Origin: Alentia gelatinosa
Lineage: Eukaryota; Annelida; Polychaeta; Phyllodocida; Polynoidae
Direction of reading: 5' to 3'
NCBI GenBank assembly: GCA_950022655.1
Contig: OX465580.1
Coordinates: forward strand, 5,486,088-5,550,087
Length of the DNA: 64,000 nucleotides
Position 1 is the stretch's first letter. Each line of letters opens with the position of its first letter. This document shows, in pieces, positions 18,881 to 29,643 of this stretch. The notes below the pieces were generated by a model. The model worked only from the letters and a program-made list of their open reading frames with translations. It was not told the origin of the DNA and made no database searches. The translations under genes were made by a program, and so were the position numbers.

Positions 18881-19689
18881 TACTTTAAAGGGGGTGTTCC
18901 ACTGGAGCGACGGTAGCCGATTCCATAGCCAGACAATCGCCGATTATTATCGGATGCCCTAGAATTTCTCAAATCTTTGAAAATGGTCATTTATTATCGG
19001 AATTGAATAAATTACAATACGTGAGCCTCCCCTTAAGGGCCCAGGAATAATTGATCGGGTGAGAAATCGGCCTGGTGGATTGTGCCCTTCAGTCTGAGAC
19101 TGGTGGGAAACTTGCAGTTCCCACTGCAACAAAATATAACCCAGGTATAAACCCTGAACATATTGTATTTATTGAACAAAAAAACAAAAACAAAAAATTT
19201 AACAAAATTGGTTATGGAACCATCTATGAAAAAAGAAGTGTTTATTAAACCATTTATTCAAAACCACCGAAGAAAAATGACTCAGAGCATAGTTCTGCCA
19301 TAACATGCCTATAGTATATCCTTAGGCATTCTCAAGCCATAGCCTGGCAATGCCTAAAAGGCATTCTGTGGTAGTTAAAAGGTTAAAGACTGGTGTTAGT
19401 TTAGTGATTAGCAGGCAGTGGGGAGGTGAGTGTGTGATACAATGGGTGCTGGACATGTTTGTCTGTGGTAAAATACTCCCAGTTCAAGTATCAATGACAA
19501 GTGGTCGAGTGTCTACTCTATCAGCGGAAATGCTGAAACTACGGGAAGTCCTGCGACATGCTACAATTAGACACACTACGTGAAGTCGGTACGGTCACAA
19601 TGGTTTAACTTCTCACTCTGTGTTTGATCTAGATCCTATACCTTTGAAAACAGAAGCGATATATACCCAGGGTTAATATAGCAACGGCT
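18881..19689. other. Intergenic stretch
   Basis: A 77-codon frame at 19350-19583 has no recognisable features. No repeats with clear ends. Possibly the eroded 5' part of the LINE that follows. Confidence 0.35.
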
Positions 19690-20133
19690 ATCATCTGGGA
19701 ATGAGAGGACAAGAAGTCAAAATAAAATAAGGTTGAAGATTACTAGGCCAAGGACAGAAAAGTACAGGAAATTTCCTCTCTCTATATAGGAGGAAACTTA
19801 TGGGATACTCTAGCGCCTGAGATTCAATCTATTGAAAAGATGGATAAATTTAAAATGAAAGTGGAGGAAATTATCCATACAATGTATTTAGGAAACTGAA
19901 AACTAGAGATAAAATGAATAAGAAAGTGTTAATAAATGATTAAGGACGTTTAAATCGATGCTAGTTAGATTATCTTGACTATGTTTTTTGTCTTTGTTTA
20001 TTGTACATAATATATTGTATGCCGATACTGTAAATGTCCTGTATTGTCCCAGACCTCACTACGGAAGATCGCTCATGAGAGCGAGTATTGATGGTCGTAA
20101 AACTCTCCGAATAAAAAATAATAAAAAAATCTT
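19690..20133 (+). pseudogene. Decayed LINE (non-LTR retrotransposon) 3' end
   Basis: Before the last frameshift (about 19780) the frame reads ...RPRTEKYRKFPLSI, and after it GGNLWDTLAPEIQSIEK and a stop at 19897. R-K-F-x-x-x-I-x-G-x-x-LW-x-x-L-P-x-x-I-x...FK is the usual C-terminal tail of animal LINE reverse-transcriptase ORFs. A 3' UTR of about 230 bp follows, ending GAATAAAAAATAATAAAAAAA (polyadenylation signal plus A-rich tail). No reverse-transcriptase core remains: a 5'-truncated dead copy. A related tail is at 39627-39745. Confidence 0.75.
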
Positions 20134-20150
20134 ACTGCTGCCAAACTATT

Positions 20151-20230
20151 TTTTTTAATATTCTTTATTTACCATGCAGGAGCATCGGTGTTAGCACCGA
20201 TTTGACTTACCCCTACAGCATAGAAATACA
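20151..20230 (-). mobile_element. LINE-like 3' tail, tail-to-tail with the previous one
   Basis: Minus strand: CCGATGCTCCTGCATGGTAAATAAAGAATATTAAAAAAAA. AATAAA followed by an A-rich run, only 20 bp from the A-tail of the plus-strand LINE. Confidence 0.45.
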
Positions 20231-20932
20231 TTTTGTGGATAGTACAAAATTAGGTGATGTTAAAGTCACATGTTTCCCTCATCAATAGAAGGATTTTCAC
20301 TCTTAAAAGAGTTTTGGCTCAAGTCTCAGCTTGAAGTGTCAGTTTGAATTCCATTTAAAAAATATGATGTATCCTTCTGATACTGTGGTGGATAGAAACT
20401 TCCACTCATCGCCTTTACTAAACAGTCTTTGTCGATGTTGTCACCGGGATTGATACTGACAATGAGAGTTTGTTTAGTGAGCAATATGTGCACGTACATA
20501 CAAAATCAATCCAGTTCAGTCTCATCAAATAACCGTGGTTGTAATGTTGTCTTGGATGTGTAATATATATTACAGTAATCAGGGGGAAAGGATGCATTTT
20601 TCATACAGAATTTACTGGCTGAGAGAGACTGAGAAAACATGGAAAACACTCCATGGACTGGAGCTGGGGTGTATGGGGAGGTTAGAACCACTGCTCCAAT
20701 TTATACTTTCTTTTTGTTATATACAAGAAAAATAATTGGATAAACTGAAAATGAAAACAAAGGATTCCTTTAGAAAAATGGAAAACTGTCCTATCTGAGT
20801 GGAGGATGAAGAAACTAACATTTCCTCTACGTATTTAACCAATTTTGTTTCACGTATTTAATCAAATCGAGGAGCGTTTCTGCGGGCTTTATCCCTTATA
20901 CACACCTCTTGACTATTGCTTACCAATATCAA
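20231..20932. other. Intergenic stretch
   Basis: No supported gene. 20746-20805 (GAAAATGAAAACAAAGGATTC, GGAAAACTG) resembles 9316-9362, so both carry a small dispersed repeat. Confidence 0.4.
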
Positions 20933-22018
20933 CGACCACTCCTACCCTTTTTGAAATATCAGTTACGTAATAAAGATTACGTCTAATCCCCAACTCTTCC
21001 CTGTGTACATAAAACCGACATCAAGTAACGTCCGACCACTCGTTCTGACCGTCCAATATTTACCAATCTTACTGAAAACCTTCCCAGTTGAGATTAGTTT
21101 GAGATTACTGAATCTACCGTTAGGCAGACGCACGCGTAATCCTCTATTACTTGTATAGTCAGTGCGATATTCTGTGAGTTTTGACTGCGTTAAAGCTGAA
21201 GTGTTACTTGTATACTGAGGGCGATATTCCCTGAGTTTTCATATCGTTAAAGCTGAAGTGTTACTTGTATAGTCAGTGCGATATTCTGTGAGTTTTTACC
21301 ACCTTGAAGCTGAAGTGTTACTTGTATAGTCAGTGCGATATTCTGTGAGTTTTCACAGCCTTAAAGCTGAAGTGTTACTTGTATAGTCAGTGCGATATTC
21401 TGTGAGTTTTCATATCGTTAAACCTTAAGTATTACTTGTATAGTCAGTGCGATATTCTGTGCTACTTGTATACTGAGGGCGATATTCAGCGACCACTCCT
21501 ACCCTTTTTGAAATATCAGTTACGTAATAAAGATTACGTCTAATCCCCAACTCTTCCCTGTGTACATAAAACCGACATCAAGTAACGTCCGACCACTCGT
21601 TCTGACCGTCCAATATTTACCAATCTTACTGAAAACCTTCCCAGTTGAGATTAGTTTGAGATTACTGAATCTACCGTTAGGCAGACGCACGCGTAATCCT
21701 CTATTACTTGTATAGTCAGTGCGATATTCTGTGAGTTTTGACTGCGTTAAAGCTGAAGTGTTACTTGTATACTGAGGGCGATATTCCCTGAGTTTTCATA
21801 TCGTTAAAGCTGAAGTGTTACTTGTATAGTCAGTGCGATATTCTGTGAGTTTTTACCACCTTGAAGCTGAAGTGTTACTTGTATAGTCAGTGCGATATTC
21901 TGTGAGTTTTCACAGCCTTAAAGCTGAAGTGTTACTTGTATAGTCAGTGCGATATTCTGTGAGTTTTCATATCGTTAAACCTTAAGTATTACTTGTATAG
22001 TCAGTGCGATATTCTGTG
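20933..22018 (+). repeat. Exact tandem duplication of 529 bp
   Basis: 20933-21461 and 21490-22018 look identical base for base (offset 557). They include unique lead-in sequence (CGACCACTCCTACCC, GTGTACATAAAACCGACATC) plus the first units of the 57-bp array. The 28-bp joint CTACTTGTATACTGAGGGCG... belongs to the array. Unequal exchange or an assembly artefact. Confidence 0.85.
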
Positions 22019-22672
22019 AGATTTTACTGCCTTAAAGCTGAAGTGTTACTTGTATAGTCAGTGCGATATTCTGTGAGTTTTTACCGCCATAAAGCTGAAG
22101 TATTACTTGTATAGTCAGTGCGATATTCTGTGAGTTTTCATATCGTTAAACCTTAAGTATTACTTGTATAGTCAGTGCGATATTCTGTGAGTTTTTACCG
22201 CCTTAAAGCTGAAGTGCTACTTGTATACTGAGGGCGATATTCTGTGAGTTTTTACCGCAGTAAAGCTGAAGTATTACTTGTATAGTCAGTGCGATATTCT
22301 GTGAGTTTTCATATCGTTAAAGCTTAAGTGTTACTTGTATAGTCAGTGCGATATTCTGTGAGTTTTCACAGCATTTAAGCTGAAGTGCTACTTGTATACT
22401 GAGGGCGATATTCAGTGAGTTTTCATATCGTTAAAGCTGAAGTATTACTTTTATACTGAGTGCGATATTCTTTGAGTTTTCACAGTGTTAAAGCTGACGT
22501 GTTATTTGTATTCTGAGGGCGATATTCCCTGAGTTTTCATATTGTTAAACCTTAAGTATTACTTGTATACTGAGGGCGATATTCTGTGAGTTTTCATATC
22601 GTTAAAGCTGAAGTATTACTTGTATAGTCAGTGCGATATATTCTGCGAGTTTTTACTGCGTTAAAGCTGAGA
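21150..22672 (+). repeat. 57-bp satellite array
   Basis: Unit GCTGAAGTGTTACTTGTATA GTCAGTGCGATATTCTGTGA followed by GTTTTCACAGCCTTAAA, about 57 bp, in about 25 copies including those in the 529-bp duplication. Two variants alternate irregularly: 'TAGTCAGTGCG' and 'TACTGAGGGCG'. No coding potential. Confidence 0.95.
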
Positions 22673-22692
22673 TATACTCTTGTGATGTCCCA

Positions 22693-23000
22693 GTACCACT
22701 GGCGTAAATTAGGCCCCAGTCACACCTAGATTGCGAGTTCCGCTTATTTACTACACAAGTCCAACCCTTTTAAATTTTATTACGCAACCCAGTCATACTG
22801 GCGTAACTTCTGGCGTTTCTACTACAGTATTCTGTTTGCATAACCTTCATGTTTTTTTGCATTCCCTAACGTTCTTCAATGTATATTTACGCTTCTGTAT
22901 GTATTGTGGCGTTTTACCCAATTAATTAACGCATTAAAAACCCGCGTTTTACTGCGTATTACAAATACGTCGTAATACGCATCAAAACGTGGATTTCCGT
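22693..23000. mobile_element. Family S MITE, copy 2 (diverged)
   Basis: GGCCCCAGTCACACC at 22711 and an internal CCCAGTCATACTGGCGTAA match the ends of the element at 52419-52578; the interior has repeated GCGTTTTACTGCGTATTAC-type blocks. Boundaries are unclear. Confidence 0.5.
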
Positions 23001-23100
23001 AAACGAGAGTTAATTGATGTCAGCTTTAAGACTTAGCTACCACCCCTTTCTTAGTCCAGCGGGTTAGCTAAGGTTGCCATGGTTATATCACAGGACATAC

Positions 23101-23210
23101 CTTCACCACGCACACGGCTATTGTGCAGCCTGACTTCAAGGACATGCCGTGCGTACAATAGAGAGATGGCAGAAGTGCACCAATTAGTGTCCCCGGGAAA
23201 GTTTGGCCGT
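23101..23210 (-). CDS. Candidate internal exon, unrecognised
   Basis: Minus strand: acceptor CTATTTTTAG|ACGGCC and donor GTGAAG|GTATGT bracket 110 bp that is open in one frame (GQTFPGTLIGALLPSLY... to ...TIAVCVVK). Codon choice is varied and the peptide has a hydrophobic stretch. Both splice sites match consensus well, but no partner exon is visible and no family is recognised. Confidence 0.3.
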
Positions 23211-23261
23211 CTAAAAATAGTTTTTCACAATTGTGGGCTCCTTTCGAGTGCCAGAAATCAA

Positions 23262-23830
23262 TACAGGTGTTGCCATTCAACGCCACCTAACGGCCCACTC
23301 TCTAGTTACGCGGCAGCTCGGACAAACACGGCCGAGGCAGGCGGCTTGTATATAGAGACACAACTAGAGTGTGAACGGTGGGTGTGATTACTGGAGTGTT
23401 GTTTTTTGACAGATTAAATTACTGGAACAAACTATGGTGTTGTATTAATGGATCTAAGCTGTGTAAACTTTATAGTTGATAATTATCTTGGTTCTAACTT
23501 GGAAAAAGATAAGCATATTATAGCTAGGCCTGCCATTGTATTAGTGTGTATGAAGTTTCGGGGTCCCTGTGTTATCTAAGGTATATCTAAAGTATCATCG
23601 GGGTGATATGCATGTATGATACATCAAATTGGAGCTGGAATACAATATAATTTGATGCAATCGCTTTTATTTCTATGGAAATAATGTGCATGGGTATTAT
23701 AAACGTATTACACTCATACAGCCAGTGCTCCAATGCTAAAGAATACGTTGCCAGGAGGTTGTTTGGCTGCAGACATTGCGTAACCAAACAAATAAGGTGC
23801 GACACCGGCCTATGGAAAAAGGCCTATTAC
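23262..23830 (+). repeat. Repeat family R, copy 2 (full length)
   Basis: About 570 bp alignable to 30554-31124 throughout, from TACAGGTGTTGCC to GGTGCGACACCGGCCTATGGAAAAAGGCC. Differences are scattered substitutions. The ends ACAGGTGTTGCC / GGTGCGACACC suggest weak inverted ends. Class unknown. Confidence 0.8.
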
Positions 23831-23944
23831 AGGAGGACCAGCTGCAAAGTTTGCAGGCTAAGTGGGTTGTTTGGTGCTGTCTTTGCTGTTCTTATTGGGC
23901 CCGATTCCTTCAACCTTTTGCTATGCCATGATACCTGGAGTCCT

Positions 23945-24450
23945 TTCTATGCATAGTAGGTCATGGTGCCTGGAGGCATTCCCGGGCATAGTACCCCAAG
24001 ATGCCTGGAGGCATTCCTGGGTGTAGTATGCCATGATGCCTGGAGGCATTCCCAGGTGTGGTATGCTATGATGCCTGGATGCATTCCCAGGTATAGTATG
24101 CTATTATGCCTGGAGGTATTACTGGGTATAGTACGCCATGATGCCTGGTGGCATTCCCAGGTATAGTACGCTGTGATGCCTGGAGGCATTCCCAGGTATA
24201 GTACGCTGTGATGCCTGGAGGCATTCCCAGGTATAGTACGCTGTGATGCCTGGAGGCATTCCAGGTATAGTACGCTATTATGCCTGGAGGTATTACTGGG
24301 TGTAGTACACCATGATGCCTGGTGGCATTCCTGGGTATAGTACGCCGTGATGACTATAGGCATTCCCAGGTGTGGTATGTCATGATGCCTGGAGGCATTC
24401 CCGGGTATAGTATGCTGTGATGCCTGGAAGCATTCCCAGGCATAGTATTT
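23945..24450 (+). repeat. 35-bp minisatellite with GATGCCTGGAGGCATT palindrome
   Basis: About 14 copies of TGATGCCTGGAGGCATTCCC plus AGGTATAGTACGCCG. Each unit contains ATGCCTGGAGGCAT, a 14-bp near-perfect palindrome also found in both family-V MITEs (18195-18225, 47480-47505). The 168-residue minus-strand frame is an artefact. Confidence 0.95.
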
Positions 24451-24679
24451 CAATATTTTACTAATCCAATAGTCTTAGTGAAATAATATAAACATTTCGA
24501 GAATACGTTCCCAACATATGTAGAATCATATAACAGCTACTATTACTGAAATTATGAAAAAAATCCAATTTTGTTTTATTACCATGGAGTTTTGATGTAA
24601 AAACGTCATAATGGGTACTGCGTAAAGCGCCAGCGTACTACAGTGGGCTAAAATGTCACTGCACTGGCGTATTTCAAGG

Positions 24680-24840
24680 TGTGTTTGTTTGGTTTGATTT
24701 AACGTCCAGTCAACCATTATAGGTCCTTACCAGACTTTCTCAAGGTTCTTTTACACCACAAGGGTGGTGAGCGAATCTGTGTGATGAAGTTAGGTAGAAA
24801 TCACACCCCTACACATTTACCGAGGTGAGATCAAGGTATG
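24680..24840 (+). mobile_element. SINE-like repeat (TTTGATTTAACGTC type)
   Basis: GTTTGTTTGGTTTGATTTAA CGTCCAGTCAACC opens a segment with GGTCCTTACCAG and CACCACAAGGGTGGTGAGCG. I recall very similar heads in bivalve and gastropod interspersed repeats. I cannot place its 3' end exactly. Confidence 0.4.
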
Positions 24841-25282
24841 TATTTGGTACCATGTAGCATAGTGAAAGCCTTAATAATATGTAAAATCAGTGATGCCTAA
24901 AGATATAATATTCCCACGAATACCTGACTAGGACTACAGTGTAGGAGCATTTCTAACTTACTCTGTGTGGTTGGTATACACATATCTGTTTGGATTTTTT
25001 TCCTTTTTTTTAAAATTTCCCTAATTTTATGAGAAATCCTTACCTAATTTCACCTGACATTATCTGCGGATCGCATGTCAGACAGACATTACGACCTGAC
25101 CTCACTTCCCACAGATCGCAACTGGCTGACATCTACACTTGACATCTACATTTATATCTGCTCTGAGGAACGGTGCCTTTCTCCTGAGGACAAATTGAGG
25201 CAATAAAGCAGGAAACTCCTGTCAAAACTAGGTCTGTCAGTGCGCTATCCGTTACCATCATGAGGAGATAAATATATGCCGG
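24841..25282. other. Intergenic stretch
   Basis: AT-rich; GGCAATAAAGCAGG at 25200 could be a polyadenylation context but no upstream coding frame supports a gene end. Confidence 0.35.
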
Positions 25283-25455
25283 GAAACGTATTTTATTATA
25301 TACCCATGCCGTATATACTGTAAATACGCACCGTTTACTATATACCCATGCCGTATATACTGTAAATACGCACCGTTTACTTTATACCCATGCCGTATAT
25401 ACTGTAAATATGCACCGTTTACTACATATACCCATGCCGTATATACATACGAGCG
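25283..25455. repeat. 42-bp tandem repeat, four copies
   Basis: Unit TATACCCATGCCGTATATAC TGTAAATACGCACCGTTTAC, with small variants. Confidence 0.9.
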
Positions 25456-25478
25456 CCTGTATGTGAAACCAGTCAATC

Positions 25479-25700
25479 AGGAATGCCAGTTTGGGTCAGA
25501 AAAAAAAAATTGAAATATTTTCTATTGCAATACAGAGTTTATGCATTACATACCCATTACAGTTGGGAGTCACGGAATCAAGGGAAGGCCCATATTTTAC
25601 ATGGGTCAGTGGGTTGGTTCAATGGGAACCATAGGCTGTGGCTGAATTGGGTTATTCAGCAGTTGGTATGTCAATATAACACAAGGGAAATAATTTTATC
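25479..25700 (+). repeat. Interspersed repeat family C, copy 2
   Basis: AGGAATGCCAGTTTGGGTCAG to GGTATGTCAATATAACACAAG aligns with 14778-14975. A second diverged end piece (GGTATCGTATCCTTATCTAT) is shared with 27510. Confidence 0.6.
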
Positions 25701-26034
25701 TATAGCTATGTACATAACGGAGTACAGTACGTAGGGGTATCGTATCCTTATCTATAAGACGGGTATCGCTGTGATAAATGTTATGTCAATATCACACAAG
25801 GAAAATAATTTTGTATTCTGAACTGAAAACATGAATTTCAATGGAGAGCCAAAGTGAACCCGCTGAAACCACAGATACCCGTTTACAAAATACCATTTCC
25901 GGTGGCCAGTAAGAACGAGGCTTAGTGCTAAACCTATGGGGCTTTGAGGCTAGACTTTTGTTTTGAGTCTCGTTTGTTACTTTCGAAGTGTTGTTTACTA
26001 CTATCGTCTCTAAATAACTCTGTCTCAAAGCTAC

Positions 26035-26160
26035 GATGGCAGTTGTTAAGTTTGCGAAAAATATGGATCTAAAAGATTGGAGAATGACACATATAATCTC
26101 GAACCTACATAGTTAAAGCACTGTGCGCCTATATCCGGAAATAGTATTTTGTGACCGGCT
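26035..26160 (+). repeat. Dispersed repeat shared with 3850-4000
   Basis: AAAAGATTGGAGAATGACAC, ATAATCTCGAACC and CTATATCCGGAAATAG correspond to the 3.9-kb copy. The preceding CTATCGTCTCTAAATAA...GCTACGATGGCAG also matches 3032-3072. Confidence 0.55.
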
Positions 26161-26304
26161 ATCTGTGGTTGGAGCGGGTTCACTTTGGCTCCCTATGGCG
26201 AGTGTACGTATTTGGCGGTGATATTTGTCATACACTGCCCTCGGGTACTGACGTTTAAGAGAATATGGTGGTGATAAATACGGGGCACCCGTGATCTCAC
26301 AGAT

Positions 26305-26380
26305 CTGAGGCCGCCATGTTGGACCACGCGACTGGTCGTGAACGCTGTGTGAACGCTGGTGACAGGGGTCACGTGATCGG
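26305..26380. promoter_or_regulatory. Promoter-like patch: YY1-type and E-box motifs
   Basis: GGCCGCCATGTTGG (26309-26322; complement AACATGGCGGCC, a YY1 consensus) and GTCACGTGAT (26369-26378, E-box). Between them CGTGAACGCTGTGTGAACGCTGG carries two units of the 11-bp minisatellite at the left end of the window. No clear coding exon on either side. Confidence 0.3.
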
Positions 26381-26796
26381 ACACCCGCAGTGGACACGAG
26401 TCCCCTAGTGGCTATTAATAGTACTACATTGTCACATGACACGAATGTAAAAACGCTACCCGTGAAATGATTGTGTTAAAATATTGTTATGGGTCTAGTG
26501 GTCTATTGTTGGGAGCTATGTGGATCTTCAAGTGTATAACAGACCTACCAAATAGGCTATGACATCTAACATACATAAGGCAGTGAGAAATACAGAGTTG
26601 GAAGCATAAAAATATTTATTATAATCAATGACCAATCCCTCAGGATATAAGTGATATACCTACACCACAGTAATATAAGAGAAATAAGTAGCAAGACCAA
26701 TATAACAATTGACTTACAAATAACAGATATAAACAAAAGATCTATCCATGAATCTCAATAAAACATATGAATAAATATGAGTCCCTATAATATTAT

Positions 26797-27003
26797 CGTA
26801 AAACTTGATGAGTTTTAATCTTGGCTCCCGTATGCCACGACTTGAGTTTGGCACAGTGATTTGGCAAGGGCTATGTAACTTAATCTCGATGGTAGGAGCA
26901 ATGAGAATAGAGTAAACGTTACAGACTGTTTGGTAGAACACACAAACAAACAACCACTCTGTATGTAATCAGCGAGTTTATATGATGCAATGTATGTACA
27001 AGT
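26797..27003 (-). repeat. P fragment followed by repeat D, copy 1
   Basis: 26797-26866 is a partial family-P arm (TATCGTAAAACTTGATGAGT). 26867-27003 (GGCTATGTAACTTAATCTCG...GTATGTACAAG) is nearly identical to 39886-40023, 137 bp. In both places D lies next to a P element. Confidence 0.7.
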
Positions 27004-27005
27004 TC

Positions 27006-27237
27006 TATCGTAAAACTGGATGAGTTTAATCTTGGCCGCCATATGCCACGACTGAAGTCCGATTAAAACGAATCAGGTTTTGATTTTATCCTACCCCGTC
27101 TCCTTGATTTTGTAATATTACATGAAAACAATTATGTATGCCACTAGTGGCATATGAAACTTCGTATGCCAGTCAGCGTGGCATAAGGAAATTCAATGTT
27201 AATTAAGCCTATGGAATTTTATATCAGGTGTAGGATA
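27006..27237 (-). mobile_element. MITE family P, copy 3 (inverted)
   Basis: TATCGTAAAACTGGATGAGT through TATCCTACCCCGTCTCCTTG and the TATGCCACTAGTGGCATA palindrome to GGTGTAGGATA. The apex motif of the distal foldback is deleted. Confidence 0.75.
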
Positions 27238-27286
27238 AAATGCAAACCTCAACTAACACCAGTTCCCAGTTCCAGAATGTTATACT

Positions 27287-27443
27287 TAGACTTGCTCAAG
27301 TCTTTGATTATGAACATTCATTAAATGATTAAAGAAAATCGGAATACAATTCATTATAGCATGTGTCCTTCTCTGACTGGCCCATGAATCTGGGTCACTC
27401 AGAAGGGGTGGAGGGGTAGGTCACAGGGACTGAGGCCAGTCTA
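27287..27443 (+). mobile_element. Family N MITE N1, 157 bp, perfect 9-bp target duplication
   Basis: Starts TAGACTTGCTCAAGTCTTTG, ends CAGGGACTGAGGCCAGTCTA; terminal repeats TAGACTKG. Flanked by TGTTATACT at 27278-27286 and 27444-27452, perfect. Nine-bp duplication suggests Mutator-like. Each end is itself a short palindrome (AGACTTGCTCAAGTCT; GACTG-GG-CCAGTC type). Confidence 0.85.
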
Positions 27444-27768
27444 TGTTATACTCTCCAGTGAATGTCCTAATCGCTATCAATATCTATATACATAGCTGAG
27501 CTCAGTATGTGGGGGGTATTGTATCCTTATCTATAGTACGGGTGTTAGTAGTGATCCCTGTGTACATCCAATCATCATTATCATCATCAAGAGACCTGTG
27601 AGGTGGGGTCAGTGAGTGCACGGGCCTCTGTCCGCCTTGATGTGGTATCAGGGGAGATAACATGCCGTGTGCAGGGCGTGTGTAGTAAACCAGTTTACAT
27701 ATAATACACTGATAACGTGTGTAGGAAGCCTGGGCAGTGTCTTGGGGGTCCTGGATTTACAAAGAATA

Positions 27769-28376
27769 CTGGAGAACTCGACCGTGACGAACTCGACCCG
27801 GAAAAACTCGACCCGTAACAAACTCGACCCGGAAAAACTCGACCCGTAACAAACTCGACCCGTTTTAAATATAGGCTACACAAAAATGGTACCAACTGCC
27901 CATTCGGCTTAGCACCCGCCATTAGAATGAGGAGTAGGGGTCTTGGGCCCGAGTGGAAGAACGGCCATATAGCCGAATTCGGTGATTGTGTAACATAATA
28001 TTCCCTTAAAAATTGCAACAACAAAAAAACAAAAAACTCCCATAAAACTGTGAATAAATACTATATTTAGTGGTATGTTATCTTGGCTTCAAATTTGGTC
28101 ATCTCCAGGAAGAAAACCTTTCCTCTAAGCCTAACCATAGCACTAACTCTTTCCCTATCCCTAATGTTAACCCTACACCTAAACATAACTGGACTTATTT
28201 TCTATACCCACTGATTTATTTGCTTAAAAGCTAACTAGTCAGACCTTTCCTTCTATATGAAACTGTCTAGTTCATAAGTATCTGAAACGGGTCGAGTTTT
28301 TCAATCGAATTCTCCAAAACGGGTCCAGTTCTCCTGACAACTACGGGTCGAGTTCGTTTCGGGTCAAGTTCTCCAG
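27769..28376 (-). mobile_element. TA-flanked element family T, copy 2 (inverted)
   Basis: CTGGAGAACTCGACC ... AAGTTCTCCAG with TA on both sides. At least five AACTCGACCCG-type units at the left and five at the right. The interior (GCTAACTAGTCAGACCTTTC, CCCTATCCCTAATGTTAACC) is the reverse of copies 1 and 3. Confidence 0.8.
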
Positions 28377-28537
28377 TAACCATTTCAAATATCTATGTAC
28401 ATTTGAGTTTATCATTGTTTTACAAGGTCTCATGGTAAGTGAATTTCTAATTATTACAACGGTAAAATGGAAATCTATAACTTCTTTTCTTGCCCTAATC
28501 TATTTTCTTTTCATACGTCTTTTTTGTACCTCATTAG

Positions 28538-28700
28538 CATGCAACTTCAAACCAGTGGAAGCAAGTTTCTGAAAGATGTCAAACGCTATGACAGTCACAG
28601 CTTGTCGTTTTCACAGTTTTCACACCTCCTGAGACCTGACACCCGAGTGGAGCCTGTCATTTGTACCGTGGTACATTGTCTCAGACAAACCCTGCTGAAG
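28538..28700 (+). CDS. Candidate internal exon, unrecognised
   Basis: Acceptor with long pyrimidine tract (TCTTTTTTGTACCTCATTAG|C) and donor CTGAAG|GTACAT enclose 163 bp: one base plus 54 open codons. The peptide reads like a folded protein (KFLKDVKRYDSHSLSFSQF, then HLLRPDTRVEPVICTVV) with varied synonymous codons. It would be phase 1 in, phase 0 out. No other exon identified; upstream GGTAAGTG at 28435 might be a donor for a very short exon. Family unknown. Confidence 0.4.
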
Positions 28701-28927
28701 GTACATGAGTCTCTCCGTGTTTATTACCCACCTGATACAGAGTCTCCATACTAAGCCTATGGAGATTAGAGATCGCTACTGAGGAGGATACGGAGCTCCG
28801 TACCCTCCTAGGAGGATACAGATTTTTGAGATGAAAGTAGTCCCAAACATAACTTCTTAATTACGTTGAAAGGTTTTCTAACGATCATATTTATTGCTTG
28901 ATTCTAAATATAAGTGAGTAATAAATA

Positions 28928-29073
28928 CAACATTACCATAATTTCGATCTGTGTGGCCGTATTCTCCTTGTAGTTGACGCTACGCAATACTCCTCGCTGT
29001 CGCTCGGAGTATTACTACGCGTCAACTACGCGGAGAATACGGCCACTCAGATCGAAATCATGGTAATATTGTG
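28928..29073. repeat. Foldback with TACTACGCGTCAAC arm
   Basis: Arms CATTACCATAATTTCGATCT / AGATCGAAATCATGGTAATA and GGCCGTATTCTCC / GGAGAATACGGCC close over the loop CCTCGCTGTCGCTCGG. The inner arm ATTACTACGCGTCAAC is shared with K elements at 17030 and 56916. Confidence 0.8.
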
Positions 29074-29643
29074 TATAAATCCCACTTAATGGCAGGGATG
29101 TCAGTTGGGGTCAGAAAAAAAACAAGGAAATATTCCCATAACAATTCAGGGTTTAAACCTGACATATATACACCATAAACACCGTAAATAGATATAAATA
29201 ATGATATCATTTCTAAATATATGCTTCTAAGAAGAGACTGTGCCTGTGGGTAGGTAGAGTTGGGAATTAAGATTTGTTACTGATATGAGTAATATAACAG
29301 TTGTATCTCTCTACTCTGTGTTGTTATATGTTCATTTTACACAAGGAAAGGGATTTCACATTTCAAAAACGATAACACGGATTTCCGCGGAAACAAGGAA
29401 GACTGACACCCCTGTTAAATGGAATAGAAGAGACTTGAATATAGTTGAGTTGGAGTGGTGGGGGGATAAAAAGTTTCGGTAAAGGTGTCACGAAACAATC
29501 AGGTGGAGGTGGTCACGTGGTGTGTGTGTGGGGGGGGGGGGGGGGGCGGATTGGAGAGAAACTTGATTAATTGTTCTGAATTATGTAGAGACACGCGACC
29601 ACGTAACGGTTAAAAACCACCAGCCACACACCACTCACCAGTC

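Noticed and set aside
23945..24450. CRISPR array (regular palindromic units)
   Set aside because: There are no unique spacers: the whole 35-bp unit repeats, and the context is eukaryotic.
26113..26442. 109-codon minus frame over a CpG-rich patch
   Set aside because: No ATG in context; the interesting signals there are regulatory motifs, and the frame includes units of a minisatellite.
28428..28445. Eight-base microexon before 28435 (GTCTCATG|GTAAGT)
   Set aside because: A good donor but too little sequence to tell from chance.
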